From contig CAXTEJ010000037.1 of NCBI GenBank assembly GCA_964243295.1, forward strand, positions 1 to 30,900: a stretch of DNA of 30,900 bases, given 5' to 3'. Shown piece after piece: positions 1-9,330 of this stretch; position 1 is the stretch's first letter, and each line of letters begins with the position of its first letter. A model generated the notes under the pieces. The model was not told the DNA's origin and ran no database searches. It worked only from the letters and a program-made list of their open reading frames with translations. The stretch is from CAXTEJ01 sp964243295. GTDB taxonomy: Bacteria; Actinomycetota; Actinomycetes; Actinomycetales; Angustibacteraceae. The translations under genes were made by a program, and so were the position numbers.

Positions 1-48
1 GCTGGCTGGTGCTCGTGGCCGCCCGGGCGGCCACGAGCACCAGCCAGC
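1..48. repeat. Perfect loopless 48-nt palindrome at window edge
   Basis: Bases 1-24 are the exact reverse complement of bases 25-48, with the axis between 24 and 25 (CCC|GGG) and no spacer. The left arm ends exactly at base 1, so the palindrome may continue upstream or may end there. It lies in frame inside the first gene. A fold-back artefact at a contig end is the simplest explanation; a hairpin replicon end or a genuine coding palindrome are less likely. Confidence 0.9.
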
Positions 49-2327
49 AGGGTCCGGCCCCGGTGCCCGTCGCCCTCGCCGCCCCGGCGGGCGCGAGCGC
101 CGCGACGCCGGCCACCGCCGCCTCCGGCACCTCGGCCGAGCCCGCCACCAAGCTGTACGACGTCAAGCCGCCGCAGGGCCGGCACTACGAGTGCCTGTGG
201 GACATCGCCGAGACCTACCTCGGCAGCGGTCTGCGCTACAAGGAGCTCGTCGCGCTCAACCACGGCCGGATGCAGCCGGACGGCCGCACCCTGAAGGACC
301 CCGACCTGATCTATCCCGGCTGGGTGCTCGTCATGCCGGCCGACGCGGCCGGCGCGGGCCTGCGCGTCGTCGACCGGGCGCCGACCCCCGGCGCCTCGGC
401 TGCGGCGGGCGCGTCGCAGGCCGACCAGCTGCGCCGGCACACCGTCGCCTCACCCGGCGCCGGCTCGGCGCAGGTGTCCGACCAGGGCACCGCGACCACG
501 TCCCTGGCACCGTTCGGCATGGCCGGCGCCATGGTCGCGGCGGGGCTGCTCGTCGCGCTGCGCCGTCGCCGCGGCGCCCTCGGCGCGCCCCCCGCGGACG
601 TCGAGCCCGAGGTCGCGCTGCGGCTGGCCGCCGACCTGCCGCTGGCCGAGCGGATCGACCGCGCGCTGCGGGCCCTCAGCCGGTCGCTGACCGCCGCCGG
701 CCGCGAGCTGCCGCCGGTCTACGCCGCCTTCCTGGCGCCGGACGCCCTCACGCTGGCGCTGTCGCCAGCGGTGCCCGGCGAGGCCCCGGCGCCGTGGGTC
801 GCCGACCCTGCAGGCCGCAGCTGGATGCTGCCGGTCTCGGCCGACGTCCCGACCGCGGCCGACCTGGCCGACGTGGCCGCGCCCTACCCGGGCCTGGTCA
901 CGCTGGGTCTGCAGGACGGGCGCGGCAGCGTGCTGGTCGACCTGGAGGCCGCGTCCGGTCTGGTCAGCCTCGGTGGTGACCTGGGGGTGGCCCGCGAGGT
1001 CGCCGCCTCCGTCGCGGTCGAGCTCGCCACCAACCTGTGGTCCGACGACGTGCAGGTGACGCTCGTCGGCTTCGGCGACGACCTGACGGCGGTCGCCCCC
1101 GACCGCGTGCGCCGCCTCGACGACCTCGACCAGGTGCTCGACGCCGTCGAGCGCGACACCGCCCGGCAGAGCGCGGTGTGCGCGGCCGAGGACCTGTCGG
1201 GCGTGCTGCGCGGTCGCCAGGTGCGGGCCGAGCGGCGGCTGTGGCGGCCGGAGTACCTGGTGCTGTCCGGACCGCCCACGGCCGAGCAGGCGGCCCGGCT
1301 CGCCGGTCTGGCCGGTGACCAGCGTCGCGGCGTCGGTGTCGTCGTGGTGGGTGACGTGCCCACGGCCCGCTGGCGCTTCGCCGTCTCCAGCGACGGCGTG
1401 CTGCACGCCACCGCGCTGGGTCTCGACCTGCTGGCGCAGCGGCTGTCGGCGGAGCAGTACGCCCCCGTGGTGCGCATGCTCGCCGGTGCCACCGGCGCGG
1501 CTGGTGCGCCTTCGGACGACGACCCCTCCGACGGGCAGCCGGGGCCCGCTCTCGCCGACCCGGGCATGGCCGACCCGACCCGCCGCTACCCGGTCGAGGT
1601 GCGGCTGCTCGGGCCGCTCGTGGTCGACGCCCCCGGCGAGGTCGACCAGGCCCGCCGCGAGCTCGCGACCGAGGTGGTCGTGGCCACGGCGCTGCACCCG
1701 CAGGGGCTGCACCCCAACGTGCTCGCCTCGGCGGTCTGGCCGCGCGGGGCCAGCGACGCCGTCCAGGCTGCGGCGATCGCCCACGTCCAGCAGTGGCTCG
1801 GCCAGGACGCCGGCGGCCGGCAGCGGCTGGCGCAGGGCGAGGACGGGCTGTGGCGGCTGTCGCCCGACGTTCGCGTCGACTGGCTCGTGGTGCAGGCGCT
1901 CGTGGCCGGGGCGCGCCGCGCCCAGGAGGGCGACCTCGCCGCAGCGCTCGCGTTCGTGCGCGGCCGCGCCTTCGAGGACCTGCCGGCGGGGCGGTACGCC
2001 TGGCTGGCGCGCGGTCGCGCCGAGCGCGCGAGCCGGCTCGCCGTGGTGACGGCGGCGCACCGGCTCGCGGCCCTGGCGGTCGGCCGCGGCGACCTGGAGC
2101 TGGCCCGCGAGTCGCTGCGGATCGGGCTCAGCATGGTGCCCACCGCCGAGCTGCTGTGGCGCGACCTGGTGCGCCTGGAGCATCAGGACGGCGGCCCCCA
2201 GGCGGCAGCGGCCGTGGCGCGCGAGACGTACTCCGTGCTCGCCGTCCACCGCGTGCCGAGGGCGGACGCCGAGACCGACGCGCTCGTCGACGAGCTGGCC
2301 CCCGGGGTGCGGCGCTCGGTCGCCTGA
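3..2327 (+). CDS. LysM and BTAD domain membrane protein, 5' partial
   Basis: The frame is open to the left edge, so the true start is probably upstream; a GTG at 9 is the first in-window start. Counting from that GTG, an Ala/Pro-rich stretch leads to a LysM-like module (about 50-112, with LWDIAETYLG and IYPGWVLVMP), then one membrane segment (about 165-185) followed by RRRRG. A long alpha/beta region comes next, and the last ~130 residues are helical and resemble the bacterial transcriptional activation domain (BTAD) of AfsR/SARP proteins. Proteins of this build usually have further N-terminal membrane helices, which would lie outside the window. LysM binds cell-wall glycan, so a wall-sensing or envelope regulatory role is plausible; that is inference. 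The first eight residues lie in the left arm of the edge palindrome and may not be real. Confidence 0.8.
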   Translation, partial: WLVLVAARAATSTSQQGPAPVPVALAAPAGASAATPATAASGTSAEPATKLYDVKPPQGRHYECLWDIAETYLGSGLRYKELVALNHGRMQPDGRTLKDPDLIYPGWVLVMPADAAGAGLRVVDRAPTPGASAAAGASQADQLRRHTVASPGAGSAQVSDQGTATTSLAPFGMAGAMVAAGLLVALRRRRGALGAPPADVEPEVALRLAADLPLAERIDRALRALSRSLTAAGRELPPVYAAFLAPDALTLALSPAVPGEAPAPWVADPAGRSWMLPVSADVPTAADLADVAAPYPGLVTLGLQDGRGSVLVDLEAASGLVSLGGDLGVAREVAASVAVELATNLWSDDVQVTLVGFGDDLTAVAPDRVRRLDDLDQVLDAVERDTARQSAVCAAEDLSGVLRGRQVRAERRLWRPEYLVLSGPPTAEQAARLAGLAGDQRRGVGVVVVGDVPTARWRFAVSSDGVLHATALGLDLLAQRLSAEQYAPVVRMLAGATGAAGAPSDDDPSDGQPGPALADPGMADPTRRYPVEVRLLGPLVVDAPGEVDQARRELATEVVVATALHPQGLHPNVLASAVWPRGASDAVQAAAIAHVQQWLGQDAGGRQRLAQGEDGLWRLSPDVRVDWLVVQALVAGARRAQEGDLAAALAFVRGRAFEDLPAGRYAWLARGRAERASRLAVVTAAHRLAALAVGRGDLELARESLRIGLSMVPTAELLWRDLVRLEHQDGGPQAAAAVARETYSVLAVHRVPRADAETDALVDELAPGVRRSVA

Positions 2328-2360
2328 GCGGCCGGCCCTCGCGGAGCGCCCCGGTCGCTC
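2326..2360. terminator. Candidate bidirectional terminator hairpin
   Basis: GAGCGGCCGG (2326-2335) pairs with CCGGTCGCTC (2351-2360) over 10 bp with one G-U pair and a 15-nt loop. It spans the facing stop codons of the LysM/BTAD gene and bioN, which are only 31 nt apart. There is no T-run, as is common in high-GC actinobacteria. Confidence 0.4.
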
Positions 2361-2955
2361 AGTCGTCGACGCCGCGTGCCACCAGCGCCTCGCCCAGCAG
2401 GTCGGCGTGGCGCAGGGTGCGCAGCACCAGGGGGACGAGCAGCGCCCGCGGGCTGCGCTGCAGCCCCCGGGCGCGCCGGGCGTCGCCGACCTGGTCGGCC
2501 GTCGCCGCGAGCACCGGGACGGCGCGCACCGTCAGGGCCAGCACCAGCGCCACGCGGTCGGGATCGACCCCGAGCCGCCGCGCCGGCTGCAGCACCCGCT
2601 CCAGCACGTCGAGCATCGCGCTCAGCCGGGTCGTGAGGGTGACGAGCGAGGCGGCCAGCACCGTCACGAGCAGCGACCCGGTCACCACCAGCGCCGACCG
2701 CGGCCCCGCCGTCCACGACTGCAGCGGCACGAGCGCCACGACGAACCACCGCAGCGGCCGCAGCTGCTGCCACGCCAGGCGCGCCGGCACGCGCGCCACC
2801 GCGCAGCCGGTCACGACCAGGGCGGCGCCGGCCAGCACCGCCAGCGGCGACCGCGCGACGAGCAGGGCCGTCGTCCCGGCGAGCAGCGCCAGCAGCTTGG
2901 CCGGTGCCGGGCAGCGGTGCAGCGGCGAGGCACCGGGCAGGTAGAGACCGATCAC
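2359..2955 (-). CDS. bioN: ECF transporter transmembrane protein EcfT (biotin type)
   Basis: This is the 198-residue integral membrane coupling subunit of an energy-coupling-factor vitamin transporter. It links the ATPase to the substrate-binding S component, here BioY. Hydrophobic segments run through about 18-55, 68-80, 85-105 and 135-152. The two Ala-Arg-Gly coupling motifs that dock into the ATPase are present at 162-164 (ARRARG) and 193-195 (LVARG). The GTG start overlaps the bioM stop by four bases (GTGA), so translation is probably coupled. It is the last gene of a five-gene operon beginning with bioY. It is slightly short for EcfT but complete in motifs. The biotin assignment rests on the neighbours. 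Confidence 0.87.
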   Translation of the reverse strand: MIGLYLPGASPLHRCPAPAKLLALLAGTTALLVARSPLAVLAGAALVVTGCAVARVPARLAWQQLRPLRWFVVALVPLQSWTAGPRSALVVTGSLLVTVLAASLVTLTTRLSAMLDVLERVLQPARRLGVDPDRVALVLALTVRAVPVLAATADQVGDARRARGLQRSPRALLVPLVLRTLRHADLLGEALVARGVDD

Positions 2956-3629
2956 GCGCCGACCAGCCCCCGGTAGGCCGCGACCGCGGACCGGGGGTCG
3001 CCGTCGTGGGCGACGCGGCCGTCGTGCACGACGACCACCCGCTCGTAGCCGTCGACCAGCTCGAGGGCGTGGGTCACCAGCACCACCTGCTGCGGCAGGG
3101 CGAGCAGCAGCCGCGCCACCAGCGCGGTGTTGCGCAGGTCGAGCAGCGTGGTGGGCTCGTCGCACACCAGCACCGAGGGCGCGGTCACCAGCACCGCGGC
3201 CAGGGCGAGCAGCTGCTTCTGGCCGCCCGACAGCAGGTGGGCGGGGTGGTCGGCGTGGTCGGCCAGGCCGAACCGCGCGAGCACCTCGGCGACCCGCTGG
3301 GCGCGCTCGGTGCGCCCAAGACCCTTGCGGCGCAACGAGAAGTCGACATCCTCGCGCACGGTCGGCATGACGATCTGCGCGTCCGGGTCGCTGAAGACGA
3401 AGCCCACGCGGCGCCGCACCTCGCCGCCGTCGCGGCGGGTGTCGTGACCGTCCACCTCGACGGTGCCGGACGTCGGCAGGACCAGCCCGTTGAGCAGCCG
3501 GGCGAGCGTCGACTTGCCCGACCCGTTGGCGCCGATGACCGCGATCCGGCGCTCGTCCAGCCGGAGGTCGACGTCGCGGAGCACCGTGCGGTCGCCGTAC
3601 CGGTGGGTGACACCGGCGATGCGGATCAC
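2952..3629 (-). CDS. bioM: ECF transporter ATPase (biotin type)
   Basis: This 225-residue ABC ATPase powers the ECF transporter. It has Walker A GANGSGKST (33-41), a Q-loop in DPDAQIVMPT (Gln85), signature LSGGQKQL (133-140), Walker B with VCDEPT (Asp157, Glu158) and the switch His187. The DPDAQ(I/L) Q-loop is typical of EcfA proteins. Only one ATPase gene is present, which fits BioMNY systems where a single A subunit works as a homodimer, unlike group II systems with EcfA1/A2. The GTG start overlaps the upstream thiolase stop by GTGA, and its own stop overlaps bioN the same way. Cytoplasmic face of the membrane. Confidence 0.9.
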   Translation of the reverse strand: MIRIAGVTHRYGDRTVLRDVDLRLDERRIAVIGANGSGKSTLARLLNGLVLPTSGTVEVDGHDTRRDGGEVRRRVGFVFSDPDAQIVMPTVREDVDFSLRRKGLGRTERAQRVAEVLARFGLADHADHPAHLLSGGQKQLLALAAVLVTAPSVLVCDEPTTLLDLRNTALVARLLLALPQQVVLVTHALELVDGYERVVVVHDGRVAHDGDPRSAVAAYRGLVGA

Positions 3630-4807
3630 CCGACGCGCTCCACCAGCATCGCCACGCCCTGGCCGCCGCCCACCGCGCACGCCGCGACGCCGTAGCGGGG
3701 GCCGTCGGTGCGCACCAGGCGGGCGAGCAGCCGCACCACCAGCACCGCACCGCTGCTGCCCCACGGGTGGCCCAGCGCGATGGCGCCGCCCTGCGTGCAG
3801 ACACCGGTCGGCCCGTCGTCGGTGGCGTCGACGCCGAGCTCGTCGGTGCAGGCGAGCAGCTGGGCTGCGAAGGCCTCGGTGACCTCCAGCGCCACGTCTC
3901 GGACGTCGACCCCGGCCGCGTCGAGCACCGCCCGGATCGCCGGCGCCGGGCCGAGGCCGGGCAGCCGCGGGTCGACACCGACCGCGGCGTAGGCGCGGAC
4001 GGCGAGCCCGGGCACCCCCGCCGCGGCCCGGGCCGCCTCGTCGACCACGGCCACCGCGGCCGCGCCGTCGTCGATGCCGCAGGCGTTGCCCACCGTCACC
4101 GTGCCGCCCGCGCCGAACGCGGGGCGGAACCTCGCCAGCTGCGCGGCCGTGAGCGCGCGGGGGCGGGTGTCGGCCGCGCAGCCGCCGACCGCCACCAGCT
4201 CGGCGTCGTACGCGCCGGCGGCCGCCGCCGTGAGCGCCAGGCGGTGCGAGCGCAGCGCGTAGGCGTCCTGCCGCTCGCGGCTGATGCCGCGGACCCGGGC
4301 CACGGCGTCGGCAGCCGGGCCCATGTCGGGGTCGCCGTGCTCGTCCGGCGCGAAGCGCGCACGCGAGTACGGGACGGGCGCGCCGTCCGGGCCGGGGAGC
4401 GTGCGCACGGGTGCGGTGCTGGGGCTCTCGACGCCGCCCGCGAGCACCGTGCCGCCGCCGGCCAGCACCCGTTGCGCTGCAACGGCGATGGCCTCGAGGC
4501 CGCTGCCGCACTGCCGGTCGACGGTGAGGCCCGGCACCTCGAGCCCGAGGCCTGCGGCGAGCGCGGCCACGCGGGCCGGGTCACCGCCCGGGCCGGTGCA
4601 GTTGCCGAGCACCACCTCGCCGACGCGGCCGTCGGCGCCGAGCCCGACGACGTCGTCGCGCAGCGCCCGCAGCACCGGCGCGGCCAGCGCGGTCACGTCG
4701 TGCCGCGCCAGCGCCCCTCCGGCGCGGGCGACCGGCGTGCGCCGGGCCGCCACGACGACCGGCGTGCGCGGATCGGCGGCGTCGGGGGTCAGCAGGCGGG
4801 CAGGCAT
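3626..4807 (-). CDS. Thiolase / acetyl-CoA acetyltransferase in biotin operon
   Basis: This 393-residue thiolase-fold enzyme should join or cleave acyl-CoAs by a Claisen-type reaction. The nucleophilic Cys100 lies in DRQCGSG, His347 in ALGHPWGSSG and the second Cys377 in CAVGGGQG. The usual NEAF motif reads TEAF (310-313), so the Asn of the oxyanion-hole region is Thr. The start at 4807 was chosen because a GTG at 4837 would overlap the ligase gene by 23 nt; neither has a clear Shine-Dalgarno site. It sits between an acyl-CoA ligase and bioM and is coupled to bioM by GTGA. Position in a biotin-transport operon suggests a role in making or breaking a biotin-related acyl chain such as a pimeloyl precursor. 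That is inference; a general beta-oxidation or acetoacetyl-CoA role is the alternative. Confidence 0.85.
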   Translation of the reverse strand: MPARLLTPDAADPRTPVVVAARRTPVARAGGALARHDVTALAAPVLRALRDDVVGLGADGRVGEVVLGNCTGPGGDPARVAALAAGLGLEVPGLTVDRQCGSGLEAIAVAAQRVLAGGGTVLAGGVESPSTAPVRTLPGPDGAPVPYSRARFAPDEHGDPDMGPAADAVARVRGISRERQDAYALRSHRLALTAAAAGAYDAELVAVGGCAADTRPRALTAAQLARFRPAFGAGGTVTVGNACGIDDGAAAVAVVDEAARAAAGVPGLAVRAYAAVGVDPRLPGLGPAPAIRAVLDAAGVDVRDVALEVTEAFAAQLLACTDELGVDATDDGPTGVCTQGGAIALGHPWGSSGAVLVVRLLARLVRTDGPRYGVAACAVGGGQGVAMLVERVG

Positions 4808-4814
4808 GGCGGGC

Positions 4815-5918
4815 TCAGCGTAGGGGCGCCAGCGCACCGGCCATCGCGGCCACCTCGGCGCGGGCCACCTTGCCCGCTGCCGTCAGCGGCAGCCGGTCGG
4901 CGATCAGCCAGCGGGTCGGCCGGGCGGGAGCGGGCAGGGCGAGGGCCGCCGCCACGAGTCGGTCGCGCGTGCCCGGCCCGTCGCTGACCACCACGGCGGC
5001 CAGCACCTGCCCCAGCCGCGCGTCGGGCAGCCCGACGACCACCACCTGCCGCACACCGGGCACCGCGACCAGCGCGGCCTCGACCTCCTCGACCACGACG
5101 GTGTGACCTCCGGTGCTGACCGCCGAGCCGCCGCGCCCGGTGACGGTGAGGCCCCCGTCGACCAGGGCGCCGCGGTCGCCGACGGTGGCCCAGCCGCCTT
5201 CGCGCCGCAGCGGCCCGTCGTCGCCGTCCCGCAGGTAACCCCGGGCGAGGTACGGCGACCGCACCCACACCGCGCCGTCGCGCACCCGCACCTCGGCCTC
5301 ACCGAAGGCGCGCATCGGTCCCGGGGCGGTCCGCGCGGCGACGAAGGACAGCTCAGCGGCACCGTAGTACTCGACGACCCGCCAACGGCAGGCGTTGCGC
5401 CACAACGGTGCTGGCAGCGGCTCGCCTGCGACGACGACGGTGCGCAGCCGGGTCAGCCGCTGCGTCCGCTCGGGGGAGGCGACCAGCTGCCCCAGCAGCG
5501 TCGGCACCAGGTGCACCGCGGTCACCGCGCGGACGACGTCCGCGGGCAGCCGTGCGAGCGGGCCGGTCACGACTCGCGCCCCGAGCCAGCCCGCGTGGTA
5601 GGCGCCGTACAGCGACAGCGACGAGGTCAGCGGCCCGGGCACCCACACGACGTCGTCGGCGGTCAAACCGGTGAGGGAGGTCAGCGGCTCGAGGCTCGCG
5701 CGCCACGACGCGGCGGTGCGGACGACGCCGCGCGCGCGCCCGCTCGACCCGGACGTGAACAGCACCAGGTCGTCCCCGCGCAGGCCCGCCGCGGCCAGGT
5801 CGCGCGCCGCCGCCTCGCGCAGGGCAGCCGGCCACGAGGGGTCGAGCACCGCGAGCGGTACGTCGCGGCCGTCGTCCAGCAGGTGGGGGAGGAGCTCGCC
5901 GGGCGGCGGGCACAGCAT
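4815..5918 (-). CDS. Short AMP-dependent acyl-CoA ligase (MenE-like size)
   Basis: This 367-residue member of the ANL adenylate-forming superfamily activates a carboxylic acid to acyl-AMP and then acyl-CoA. Motifs: phosphate loop TSGSSGRARG (55-64, where the usual Lys is Arg), YYGAAELSF (184-192), VGDRG with Asp248, TGRGG, and catalytic Lys350 in TAAGKVAR. It lacks about 130 N-terminal residues of classical FadD enzymes and matches the compact size of actinobacterial MenE-like ligases. The ATG at 5918 overlaps a TGA (TGATG) that ends a four-codon frame opened by an ATG at 5932. The operon position between bioY and a thiolase suggests a pimelate-like or other biotin-related acid as substrate, but that is inference. 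OSB-CoA ligase is less likely because no menaquinone genes are nearby. Confidence 0.78.
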   Translation of the reverse strand: MLCPPPGELLPHLLDDGRDVPLAVLDPSWPAALREAAARDLAAAGLRGDDLVLFTSGSSGRARGVVRTAASWRASLEPLTSLTGLTADDVVWVPGPLTSSLSLYGAYHAGWLGARVVTGPLARLPADVVRAVTAVHLVPTLLGQLVASPERTQRLTRLRTVVVAGEPLPAPLWRNACRWRVVEYYGAAELSFVAARTAPGPMRAFGEAEVRVRDGAVWVRSPYLARGYLRDGDDGPLRREGGWATVGDRGALVDGGLTVTGRGGSAVSTGGHTVVVEEVEAALVAVPGVRQVVVVGLPDARLGQVLAAVVVSDGPGTRDRLVAAALALPAPARPTRWLIADRLPLTAAGKVARAEVAAMAGALAPLR

Positions 5919-5935
5919 CACGGGCACAGCATCAC
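5908..5935. repeat. 14-nt tandem duplication at ligase start
   Basis: GGGCACAGCATCAC (+ strand) occurs twice head to tail at 5908-5921 and 5922-5935. On the coding strand this duplicates a segment containing GTGATG, giving two possible ATGs in different frames (5932 and 5918). Only the one at 5918 opens the ligase. It lies at the 3' end of the bioY-ligase gap and looks like a replication-slippage product. Confidence 0.9.
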
Positions 5936-5955
5936 GGGACCAGCGCCGCCACGGC

Positions 5956-6546
5956 TCAGGCGGCGTGGGTGCGCGGGCGCTGGCGCGACGGCGGTTCGAC
6001 CGGGCGACCGCGGTGGACGCCGGCGGCGACGACGGTGGCGACGACGGCCTTGACCACGTCGCCCGGCAGGAAGATCGTGGTCTGGCCCACCGCGGTCCAC
6101 AGGCCCAGGCCGAGCACATGCGCCTGCACCGGCACGCCGATGGCGTAGACGACCGCCATGCCGCCGACGACGTTGGCGACCAGCCCGAGCCACACGGGGT
6201 ACGCCGGCAGCCGGCGCTCGACGATCCACCCGATCACGGCGGCGCCCAGCGGGAAGCCGATGAGGTAGCCGGCGCTCGGGCCGGCGAAGACCCCGAGGCC
6301 GCCGCGACCGCCCGACAGCAGCGGCAGGCCGACCGCGACGAGCGCGAGGAACGTGAGCACGGCCAGGAACCCGCGGCGGGCCCCGAGCACCGACCCGGCG
6401 AGCATGATGCCGAGGGTCTGCAGCGTGATCGGCACGCCGTTGCCGAGCAGGGTCAGCTGCCCGGGCAGGCCGAGCACGGCGATGAGCGCGGCGAACGAGG
6501 CGATGAGCGCCAGGTCGCGGACGGGCGTGCGGTGGGACGTCGGCAC
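5956..6546 (-). CDS. bioY: Biotin transporter S component BioY
   Basis: This 196-residue membrane protein is the substrate-binding component of the ECF-type biotin transporter. About six hydrophobic segments are visible. BioY-type sequence includes GNGVPITLQTLGIMLAGSVLG (split here as GVPITLQTLG and MLAGSVLG, 37-55), GPSAGYLIGF near 89-98 and FLPGDVVKA near 159-167. The GTG start at 6546 is preceded by GAGGGG about five bases upstream, a good Shine-Dalgarno site. It is first in the order bioY-ligase-thiolase-bioM-bioN. The metallopeptidase gene upstream ends only 41 nt away on the same strand, so transcription may come from that gene or from a promoter inside it. Confidence 0.93.
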   Translation of the reverse strand: MPTSHRTPVRDLALIASFAALIAVLGLPGQLTLLGNGVPITLQTLGIMLAGSVLGARRGFLAVLTFLALVAVGLPLLSGGRGGLGVFAGPSAGYLIGFPLGAAVIGWIVERRLPAYPVWLGLVANVVGGMAVVYAIGVPVQAHVLGLGLWTAVGQTTIFLPGDVVKAVVATVVAAGVHRGRPVEPPSRQRPRTHAA

Positions 6547-6587
6547 GGGGCCCCTCGAGGGTGTGGGCCGCGCCGGGTGCGCGGCGG

Positions 6588-7481
6588 TCAGAGGGTACTG
6601 GCGGCGAAGGTGTCGCACGCCCGCAGGTCGCCCTGGGTGTAGCCGGTGGTGAACCAGCGCTGCCGCTCGGCCGACGAGCCGTGCGTCCAGGTCTCGGGGT
6701 TCACCTGGCCCTGCGCCTTGGCCTGGATGCGGTCGTCGCCGACCGCCGACGCGGCCGACAGCGCCGAGGCGATGTCCTGCCGGGTGAGCTGCTTCAGGAA
6801 GCTCACGCCGTTCGCGTCCTGGGTCGTCGACGCGTTCTTGGCCCAGACCCCGGCGAGGCAGTCGGCCATCAGCTCGACGCGCACGGCGCCGGACTCGGCG
6901 CCCTGCGGGTCCTGCTGCGCGCGGTCGAGCAGGCCGAGGATGTCCTGCACGTGGTGGCCGTACTCGTGCGCCACGACGTACTCCTGCGCCAGCGCCCCGT
7001 CGTCCGCGCCGAACTGGCTGGTGAGCTCGTCGAAGAAGCTGGAGTCGATGTAGACCAGCTCGTCGGTGGGGCAGTAGAAGGGGCCGACCGCGTTGCTGGC
7101 GGTGCCGCACGCCGACTCGGTGCTGCCCTGGTAGAGCACGGTCCTGGACCCGCTGTAGCGCTGTCCCGCCGCCGGCAGCGCCTTCGCCCAGTAGGCCTGG
7201 ACGCTGTTGACCGTGCCGACGATGCGGCAGTCGCGGTCGCTGTTGGCGTCGGCGCCGGTCCGGCAGTTCGCGACGTCCGCGGGACGCTCCACACCGGGCT
7301 GGGTGCCGGGGCCGAGCGCCGAGCCGCCCGAGCCGCCGGTCAGGTCGACGCCGAAGTAGGCGCCGACGATGACGAGCAGCAGCCCGCCGATGCCGCCGCC
7401 GATCCGCAGGCCCGGGCCGCGGCCGCCGCCGCCACCGGTCACCTGGCTCGTGTCGAGCTGGGCGTTGTCGTTGAAGCTCAC
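6588..7481 (-). CDS. Neutral zinc metallopeptidase, YpfJ family
   Basis: This 297-residue membrane-anchored predicted metallopeptidase has a Gly-rich cytoplasmic start, one membrane helix (about 28-45, GGIGGLLLVIVGAYFG) and an extracytoplasmic domain. The zinc-binding HEYGHH is at 172-177, with a downstream Glu in RVELMADCLAGVW (203) likely completing the site. The Cys residues at 73, 85, 125, 137, 208 and 289 could form disulfides outside the cell. The YpfJ/KPN_02809 family is widespread but its substrate is unknown. The GTG start has AGGAG about six bases upstream. The gene is divergent from the ABC-F gene and lies 41 nt before bioY on the same strand. Confidence 0.9.
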   Translation of the reverse strand: MSFNDNAQLDTSQVTGGGGGRGPGLRIGGGIGGLLLVIVGAYFGVDLTGGSGGSALGPGTQPGVERPADVANCRTGADANSDRDCRIVGTVNSVQAYWAKALPAAGQRYSGSRTVLYQGSTESACGTASNAVGPFYCPTDELVYIDSSFFDELTSQFGADDGALAQEYVVAHEYGHHVQDILGLLDRAQQDPQGAESGAVRVELMADCLAGVWAKNASTTQDANGVSFLKQLTRQDIASALSAASAVGDDRIQAKAQGQVNPETWTHGSSAERQRWFTTGYTQGDLRACDTFAASTL

Positions 7482-7524
7482 GGGCTCTCCTGCGGTCGTG
7501 GGGCGGGTGCCCGATGGACCCCGG

Positions 7525-7530
7525 TAGACT
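7525..7530 (+). promoter_or_regulatory. Candidate -10 box for ABC-F gene
   Basis: TAGACT fits the actinobacterial -10 consensus TANNNT. It would start transcription near 7537 and leave a leader of about 74 nt before the GTG at 7611. No convincing -35 is seen. Confidence 0.35.
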
Positions 7531-7610
7531 AGGGCCAGTTCCGGCCGGACGCCCCAGGCGGCGAAGGCTCCCCCCGCCACCGCCGGCGCACCCCGAGAGG
7601 CCCCTGCCCT

Positions 7611-9209
<1,599 letters not shown>

Positions 9210-9223
9210 GGCCGGTGGGCAAA

Positions 9224-9233
9224 TGGTTGCTTC
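9224..9233 (+). repeat. Short intergenic repeat TGGTTGCTTC, copy 1
   Basis: This 10-mer lies 14 nt after the ABC-F stop. The same 10-mer occurs at 21222-21231, just after the fabI stop, where it forms one arm of a hairpin. Confidence 0.5.
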
Positions 9234-9244
9234 TGGCCCGTGGT

Positions 9245-9256
9245 GGCACGCGTGCC
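9245..9256. promoter_or_regulatory. 12-nt perfect palindrome, possible operator
   Basis: GGCACGCGTGCC is a perfect palindrome in the 121-nt gap between the ABC-F gene and the small helix-turn-helix gene. It could be a dimeric regulator site for the downstream gene, possibly autoregulatory. GC bias makes chance palindromes common. Confidence 0.25.
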
Positions 9257-9330
9257 GCGCGATGCGCTGGGTAGGTCCCACGCACGGTCAACCAGTCGGC
9301 CGACCTATGAAGCGATCGAAGGAGTGCGCG

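Noticed and set aside
4815..5918. Assignment of the ligase as menE (OSB-CoA ligase)
   Set aside because: The size fits MenE-like ligases, but no menaquinone genes are nearby and the gene is locked inside a biotin operon.
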